A stretch of 64,000 nucleotides of DNA from Isoetes taiwanensis (lineage: Eukaryota > Streptophyta > Lycopodiopsida > Isoetales > Isoetaceae). Positions 56,950 to 64,000 of the stretch are shown piece after piece. A program made the position numbers and the translations under genes. The stretch spans positions 5,490,071-5,554,070 of the forward strand of contig JAJEKV010000038.1 in assembly GCA_021234155.1 (NCBI GenBank), given 5' to 3'. Numbering within the stretch: position 1 is the first letter of the stretch; every line of letters starts with the position of its first letter. The notes under the pieces are model-generated. The model saw only the letters and a program-made list of their open reading frames with translations. It ran no database searches and was not told where the DNA came from.

Positions 56950-59900
56950 GACATGCTGAGGCCGATTTCTTAGGAGATGACTTTGCCGTCCCATTGCTCC
57001 ATAAAGCTGCGGATCTTGCTTTACTAGATCTTTCTTAAGTACCCGTCGCGTCTTCCAGGTAAGTGTTTCCACTTAACCAAATATTGGAGGAACTCCGACC
57101 TCCTTGTTTTCTTGAAAGCTTTATGGGAATCAGTGCGGAACTATTTCGGCTGCTCCTCTGTCATTTCCAATAACGTTGGAGTGTCCAAGACTTAAATGCG
57201 GATTTGGAGTGTGCTTCTTCAACAAACTCACGTGGAAGATCTTATGAATCTTTAGGTGTTTGGCAAGTCTAGCTTGTAGGATTGATTACCTACTCTCTTG
57301 ACTATTACGAAAGGTCCGGCCCACCTTGGAGCAAACTTCTTGCAATTCGATCACGAGCCCGGCTTGCTTCACCTTGATCTTGAGCCAAACATCATTTCCA
57401 ACTTTGAACTCTCTGACTGTTCGATGCTTGTCGGCGATGCTCTTCTGTCGACTTCTTGCTGCTAGCAAATATCCTCTAACTTCTTCCACGAGCTGCTGCA
57501 TATTGGCCAACATCTGCTGCGAAACTTCTACTTTTGACATGGGATTGTGCCAAGTGTCTGGAGTTAGGCACTGATAGCCGTAATTAATCATAAACGGCGA
57601 CATTTGGGATGATTCTGCTTGGTGCTATTGTATGCAAACTCCACCAAGTGAATAAATTCTTCCCACATACCTTGCTTATTCCGGACATAGTTAAGTAGCA
57701 TGTCCTCCAAAATCTGTTGAGTGTGCTCCGTTTGGCCATCCGTCGAGGATGATATGCCGTGCTCATGGATAGTTTTCGATGCGAATGGTGTAAAGAGGTC
57801 TTGCGGAAGGCACTCATAAACGGATCACAGCCGGAGATAATCTCTCTTGGCATGCCATGAAGCTGAAGATCTCTTTGATGAAGAGCTTTCTTTGTATCCA
57901 TAGCCGTATCGAAGTTACGCAAGGCACAAAATGTGCCATTTTCGACAACTTGTCGACCACTACCATCAAGGCATCCTTTCCTCTTCTTGTTCTTGGAAGC
58001 CACGTGATGAAATCCATTTGATCACCTCCCACTTAGCGTTTGGCACCGCTAATGGCTCTAAGGCTCACGGAATTGAGCTGCTCTGCCTTCGTCTGGCGAC
58101 ATAGCTGACATTCTCGATTTAGCGAGCTACTTGCTTCTTCATTCTGGCCAATAATAGCTCGCTTTTTGAAGTATGTTTTCATGAATCAGCATGGCCAGCT
58201 ATTGGGGTGTTGTCGTGTCATGGAGGATCAATTTCCTTACACGATGATTTGGGTGCGCTGAAACTTGTTCTTATGGTATAACGGGTTGCCTTCCTTCTTA
58301 TAATGTTTAAAGGCTTCCCGCTCCTTATACATTCTAGCCTCCCTAGAGGCTTGCCCATACTTCCTTGAAATCCACGTCCGTTGGCAAGGACTCTTCAATC
58401 TTCTTACCAAAGTCCATCGGAGGCGTCGAAATTGCATTGCAATGCACTCTAGTTGTCGGGGGGATGCCTTGAAAGCGCATCCGCTACCACATTGAGCTTC
58501 CCCGGCTTGTAGACTATATCAAAGTCATACTCTTCGGAACTCCATCCACCTTCTACGCCTCGGGTTGAGGTGTGATTGCGTGAATACATTGGAGGCTACG
58601 ATGTGTGCGTATCCAGCTGGAACTTCCTTCCCAAAAAGATAGTGCCTCCAAATTCTTAATGTGCCACGGCGGTGCGCAAGCAATTCGATCGTGGGTGGGG
58701 TAAGCGGCGTTTCGGCGTCGTTCATCTTCACGGAATCATCGCTACCACAGCTCTTCTACATGAGGCACTACACGTGGTAGCTATCTTACTGGCGTCGTGG
58801 CTACAAGCTTATCTTTCTCACGGGTCGGCGGGGTTAGAATTTGGGGCTGTTGTTAAAGCTTCCTTCAATAATTCAAACCACCAGCAGGTTTCCGCGTACC
58901 AATGCTCTGCAATCTTTCACCTTCTCGCCCTCGTCAAGTCACATTGAGCGCTATCTGTAAAGTTCTTCACGAACTTCCTGTACGTACCACAACTGGGCCG
59001 AAAACCCGACTTCATGCACATTCTCACTTCCTAAATCTCAGGCCACATCCCGCGGGGCGCTATCTTAACAAGTTCTTCCACGAACTTCTGTAGTACCACT
59101 GGCCCGAAACTTGCAACTTCATGCACATTCAATGCCACTAGATGACGGCTTGATCTTGGGAATCGTCGGGGAATCACCACTTGGTCACCGGCAGGGTGTT
59201 CACCGCTACATTCGCAGTGATGACGCCGACAACGGTATTTGGTACCCTCTTCAAAACTTTCCTACTTTTCTCTGCTTAAGTGCTCTTCAGGGATCTTCGC
59301 CACACAAATGTCGAAAATACCAATCCTGAAAGGGTGTCTAGAACTCCTTGATGGGCGTCGATAAGCGAAGGCCGTGCTCTTGACCTCTGCGGTCGCCAGA
59401 CTATCTTCTTCTGATCGTGTTCAGCGTGACGGTGACCGTTTTGGAGAAGACCTTTTTGCACCGCCCAAGGGCTTTTGATCCATCAAATGCCAGTCACGGG
59501 CGCACGCGCCGCGTATTCTTAATGGTGTGCTTGTTCTAAAGGCTGCCACCATGATCCGTCGCTGCCGTCGCCTTCTTTACCGAAATGGGTGCTCCGTGGC
59601 GAGCTAGCTGGTGGCGGCCTCACCACATGGTGCTTTAACACGACAGTAACTCTCTGCGTCGTCGTATATGGGTGTGCCTTGTATTTGTTTCCGGTTAAGT
59701 GCTGTCTCGCCTGACTCCAGCAAGGCTGCTTGATCATCACGGAAGAGATCGTGGAACTCAACGTGATCAACAGCTGTTAGCCGGCAACTTCTTTGAGCAC
59801 CATCTTCTTTGCTTTCTTGACTGCGACAAATCTCAAGCTTGGAGATGTCAGCAACAAGCTCGCGTGCACGCATGAGCGATGGCTTAAGGACGCCACCGCG

Positions 59901-62900
59901 CGGTCGGGAACGGCTTTGCTGCTGTGATCTCAATAGATGCGCAGGTGATTGTTTGGGAGGGTCACGCTTTCCACAATCAATAATATTTCTTGGTTCAGAT
60001 TGCCTCCCATTCCTTGATGGTGGTGCCCACTTGTGTAGCCGCCCATACGGATGGCTGTCCACGACGTCGATGTCGATTAAATTCTCTTTACTGCGTCCTT
60101 CTTGCTCCACTTGCTGAACGGGCCTTGGCTTTGACTTTGAGTGGTTTCAACTTCCTTGCATTTATTACGGGGATGCAAAGTTATGGCTCTTCACAGTCTA
60201 TCAAGACTATAAGAGGACTTAGTCTCCCAGCCTTCCCCTACGTGAGTCTATCTTGGCTCTCACGCTTTGCTTTCTGTATCTGTGAAGCAAAGATATGACA
60301 CTCTGTGAATCCTTGATGCAACGGCCTTCCTGCGCCATCGTGCGTCGGTGAGGTGTCCCAATCTCCCAACTCCACTGGTCTGCACTCATGGCGTGGGGAG
60401 GCGGTTGTCCTGCTGGCGGGAAACACAGGCTACTTTCTATGCCTCATCTCCTGCTTTTCCTTGGGCATAGCCCTACAAAGGATGCCTTGCTGGAGTAGTT
60501 TGACCCTCACCTTGTCCTTGAGAGGTTGCTTCTTCTCTTTGTTTCCCCTAGTTTTTCACCTTGCTGGGGCTCTATTTGGACGGATGGGCGCTTCAGGGCT
60601 ATAACTCCACTGTTGCCTTGCCTTTTGTAATACAATCTTCTATTCTGGTCTATTCTGGCTTGGATTGCCTTGGTTTGTGCCCTTTGGGACTCCTGCTCAT
60701 TCAGTCCCTCAGCCTCTCTCTTTTGGCTTCAGTCTGGCCTCATGAATTCCTCTGGCCCATTCATTTTGATTTGTTTTTATTTTTCTGCATATCTTGACCC
60801 TTATATATGGCTTGACTCGGAACTTACAAGCATCTGGCAGGCCTGCCTTCATGAGCACCACCAGTCAGGCTCCTTTCAGGTTGCCAGTTGCCACTCTTGC
60901 CACTGTCTTTATCCTTCTTTATAAGCATTGCCGTCTCCTCATTTCCCAAATCCATTCATGCATTTCTGCTTCTAATCATTTTCCTTCTCCCCAGGAGGCA
61001 TTCCCAAGGGCCACACATTTGATCTGTGGAATCTACCTTCTTACACAGTAGTGAGGAGGCCACAGGTGTCCAGCACTGGCAAAATCCTCCCATGAGGCCA
61101 TCCCTGCACGCTTGCATCTGCTTGTTTTCTTTATCTTATTCGGTCTGGGCACGATCTTCTTCTTCAGATGCAGTCGGCCTGGGCTTGGTGGTAATTTGGG
61201 GACTAACCCTATCTTCTCTTCTTTGTCCCTTCTGTTTTCAGAGCTTGCAGTACTTCGGCAACTGGCGTTGCAAGAACTTCAGCTCTGCGCGGGCCGACCA
61301 GCCTTTATACGCTCAAGGTCGGAAGTCTCTGCAGCGATGTTTCAACTTCTTACAGGGTCATGGTTGGAAATTCCTCAAGCAGGGTTCATGCAGGAGGTGG
61401 CACAAGCGGAGACTCTGTTATTCTTCCCAAAGGTCTTGGCGTTGGCACTAAGTTCCCCGAACTTGAGCCTCTTTTATGCAGAAATATTCCTTTGGCTATA
61501 TGGTTGGATTTTACTTGTTCTACCACATTGTATGTTTTACATTGGTATAGGTGTGGGGAACAGCAAAAATACATCAAAACTTTTTAAAAATTCACAACGA
61601 AATTATATTCATATATTATATATATAATATTTTAGTACAAAGTCTCAGGGATCCCAGGTACAACTAGTCTGGGTCGCCGATGGAGCCGGGTATCTTCAAG
61701 ACTTCTTAACGCTCCTAAGTTGGCCTTCAAGTTCAGTAACGCTGCGGCCTGCAAAACTACCGCCCGACTCTTCCTGCGGTGTTGCCAGGCGCGGTCGCCA
61801 TCGCTGCTGTCGCGAGGTATGGCGTGATACGAGAGGTCAGTACCCATTGCCCTCTGCGGTACACAGGCCGGCATAATCGACGTTTGCCTATTCATGCTGC
61901 CGCGAGCTTCGAAAGTCACTGTCGAGCGTGAACACGCTAACCTGGGGCGAACTTGGGTACAGCATATCGCGCTCTCTATCTAGCGGCCGGCGGTGGTACA
62001 CAAGGATGGTCTGTCGGTGTGCGTCGGATGATTCTCCACTTGTTTAGCCTCACGCTCTATACTTCCGGGCGCAGTCGTCATTCTCTATCTCGGTGAGCTC
62101 CACGGTGAAATCTTCAATTGTGGGTCGACTACTTTGAGGTCGGTCACCATCTCCTACTAGCGGGGGTGGTGTAAGAGGCCTGGGCATTAGGATGCTTTCC
62201 GTGATGCTTACGGATCCCCCATGTCTGTTCTTGGAGGCGGGGCTCCTCCCTCAGGTTAGCGACTCACCTACGCTAATCTGTCCCATTTGCACGTCTTCTT
62301 TGTGGGCTGGATGCGCCAGTCGACTCCCAGGTGAGGCGGAGAGTCGGGGCTCCGGACGATGAGTCGTCAAGTCGAGACCTGCGTGGTAAATTCAGGCCCA
62401 ATGATTCATGTCAATCGAGGCTCCCTCTCCCTGCATTAGGGAAGGATTCTGGATGTCGGCCGAGGGAGTAGATACTCCTCGGGTTGATGATGATAGGGGC
62501 TGGGCTTGTGATGCTGGCACAAGTGGGGAGGGCAGCTACAGGCCAGTGCAAGCCACACTCGAGTTGACTAGCTCACATTGCCTTGTTGCCGTTCTTCCTA
62601 CGGGTCGGCTCCGTGCCGCGGCCAGCAGGCCAGGCTCTTCTTCTTCCTACCGCTCTCACATTCTTGCGTCTTTTGAGAGCTTCTGCTCGCTTGTTGCCTA
62701 TCCAGGATCCCTCGCCGGAGGATAGAGTTACTCAGTATTGGGTTTTACGGTAGCGGTGGGATAAGAAAATAGCTAGGCGGCGGTGGGAATGCAGTCATGT
62801 CGGGGACCGCTATGATCTCTGTATTAGTTAGGTGCCTTGGTGGGGACATGGTGCCAGAGGGATGCTGTTTGAGGTGAAATACCACAGCCACAAGGGAACT

Positions 62901-63088
62901 GGTGAGGAGGGTCTACCCTAGCAGAAACTCGCTAACTGCACACCTATGTCTTGGGGTTGCATTTAGCGTGAAAGCTTGGATGTCAATTCTTTCCCAAAGA
63001 CTTGGAGGGTAACCGTTGACATCTTTACCAAGCACACGCATAGACGCTGGCCAGCCTGCCACCGCTTCCTTTGAAATCCGATGGCCAT
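56950..63088 (-). pseudogene. gag-pol remnant of gypsy B with chromodomain
   Basis: Domain order is as in element A. The ATG equivalent to the gag start is at 63088 (ATCAATGGCC). Further down are a zinc-knuckle region near 60.4 kb, a badly broken RT (the FDDI block near 59.3 kb is destroyed), RNase H with LRIWRHYLFGKEV near 58.65 kb, and integrase with [20 protein letters not shown] near 57.95 kb. The integrase C-terminal part (WHNPMSKVEVSQQMLANMQQ, SIADKHRTVREFKVGNDVWL) reaches 57.39 kb, followed by the chromodomain KAFKKTRRSEFLQYLVKWKH (20 residues), in frame at 57061-57120. Stops and frameshifts are frequent throughout. It is not functional. Confidence 0.85.
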
Positions 63089-64000
63089 TGATCTAGCGAG
63101 AAAGTATCGAACGGATCACCGAAGCGCGCCTCGAGGAAGATGTCGCCCTAAGCGTTGAGCAAACTTACACGAGGGTGCTAAATGAAATGGAGGACCTATT
63201 TACATAGAAAAGGAAAACCCTAATTTTTGATTTCTAGGGCTACGAGATTGGGTGGTCTGGGGCTATTAAAGGGGTGCAGGCAGAGTTTGAAGACTACTTC
63301 CCAGGGTTTGAGCATGCTAGAGATGGGCTAGCGGACTATTACGCAACAATTTGAGTCATGAGTAGAAATGCCAGATGATAATGAAAGTTCATTTTACATC
63401 TTGGCGATGTGGTTTCTTGGGTTCTAAATGGGCTAAACTTAATCAATTTTGGATAATCCCAGTGTAATTCTACTAAACTTCATGAGTTCGTGAGTGTTAT
63501 ATTTGGTCAATTTTGGGGCAGTTTGGGCATTTGGGCATGGTCTCGCCCGTGAGAAGTGAGCTACATCTGGCGTGTGAGACATCAATCCTCAATTTGCTCA
63601 ACCTCCCAATTCACCCCAGGCTCAAGCTAAAGTGGGTATAAACGAATTAGTAAGTTGGACTCTTTGTTTACAGGGTTCTTTATATTCAAGAATTTCATTA
63701 GGAAGTTCAAGGTTTTCTCATGATGTGTGGTTGGAGTAGACAGCCAGGTGCTGGGACCCAGGCTGGGATCAAGGTCCTGCTTCTGGTGGGTTTCTTGAGG
63801 GCCTCTCATCCTGCCTCGCCGCCAAGCACTCACAGGTGAGCCAGTCAGGCTCCTCAGGTGGGGTGGCCAGCCTTCAGCCGTCCCGCTTCGCCACTTGGTT
63901 GCTCTGATCTTCCAGACGCGGTAGTTCCCATCCGTGGCCACCTCCGGATTGTGGCGCAGACCTCCCTCCAGGGTTGGGAGGCTTTGACAGTATGTCTTCC
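63089..64000 (-). other. Leader region of gypsy B
   Basis: It matches the gag leader of gypsy A as far as about 63650, including the TATA-like CTATTTACATAG at 63196-63207 and a degraded hairpin (GTCTCGCCC ... GTGTGAGAC) at 63540-63581. Beyond that, a 104-codon minus-strand frame (63627-63941) is unrecognised and may be part of the leader or of another element. Confidence 0.5.

Larger units (their letters stand above)
54398..64000 (-). mobile_element. Ty3/gypsy chromovirus element B, cut by the window edge
   Basis: This is a second, more decayed copy of the family of gypsy A, in the same orientation. The 3' LTR is at 54398-56054, the gag-pol remnant at 56950-63088, and leader sequence follows to the right edge. 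The 5' LTR must lie beyond 64000. Many CG sites of element A are CA or TG here, which is what old methylated copies show, so B is probably older. Confidence 0.88.

Overview
The window is nuclear DNA from a land plant and is almost entirely repetitive. The plant signs are an L1 LINE with a DUF4283-type ORF1, a chromodomain-bearing Ty3/gypsy element, a Ty1/copia element primed by initiator-Met tRNA, a Tourist-type MITE and a dirigent gene. A large, repeat-rich genome (fern, lycophyte or gymnosperm) would fit, but I cannot fix the lineage. The only convincing host gene is a one-exon dirigent protein gene at 50.4-50.9 kb on the minus strand.

Layout. 1-3.2 kb: three copies of a tandem repeat of about 1.1 kb. 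3.6-4.4 kb: polypyrimidine tract. 4.6-5.1 kb: five tandem units of about 100 bp, each with a tRNA-like B box. 5.1-12.9 kb: L1 LINE on the minus strand, flanked by a 15-bp direct repeat. 13.8-14.5 kb: a 35-bp tandem repeat, then a cluster of ten CACGTG palindromes and a CpG-dense block. 17.3-34.4 kb: a 17.1-kb Ty3/gypsy chromovirus (element A) on the minus strand, with both LTRs, an initiator-Met PBS, a PPT and a TTCGT target duplication. A second kind of LINE (27-31 kb) is nested inside it. 34.4-50.1 kb: three related copies (A, B, C) of a non-coding segment. Copy A was split by gypsy A and again by a Ty1/copia element (35.8-43.1 kb), which itself carries a 5'-truncated third LINE in its RNase H domain. 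Copy C is an unoccupied version of both insertion sites. Between B and C lies a minus-strand Ty3-like remnant in which gag and protease are followed by an archaeal-like RNase H placed before the reverse transcriptase. 52.1-52.5 kb: MITE. From 54.4 kb to the right edge: a second, more decayed chromovirus (element B).

The elements form a nested insertion history. The segment family came first. Gypsy A, the copia element and the LINEs inserted later; the near-identical copia LTRs show that insertion to be recent. Most coding regions are interrupted. The two LTRs of gypsy A are identical over long CG-free stretches but disagree wherever CG is dense. Many apparent frameshifts in CG-rich parts may therefore be consensus errors at methylated cytosines rather than true mutations, and the pseudogene calls in gypsy A are provisional.
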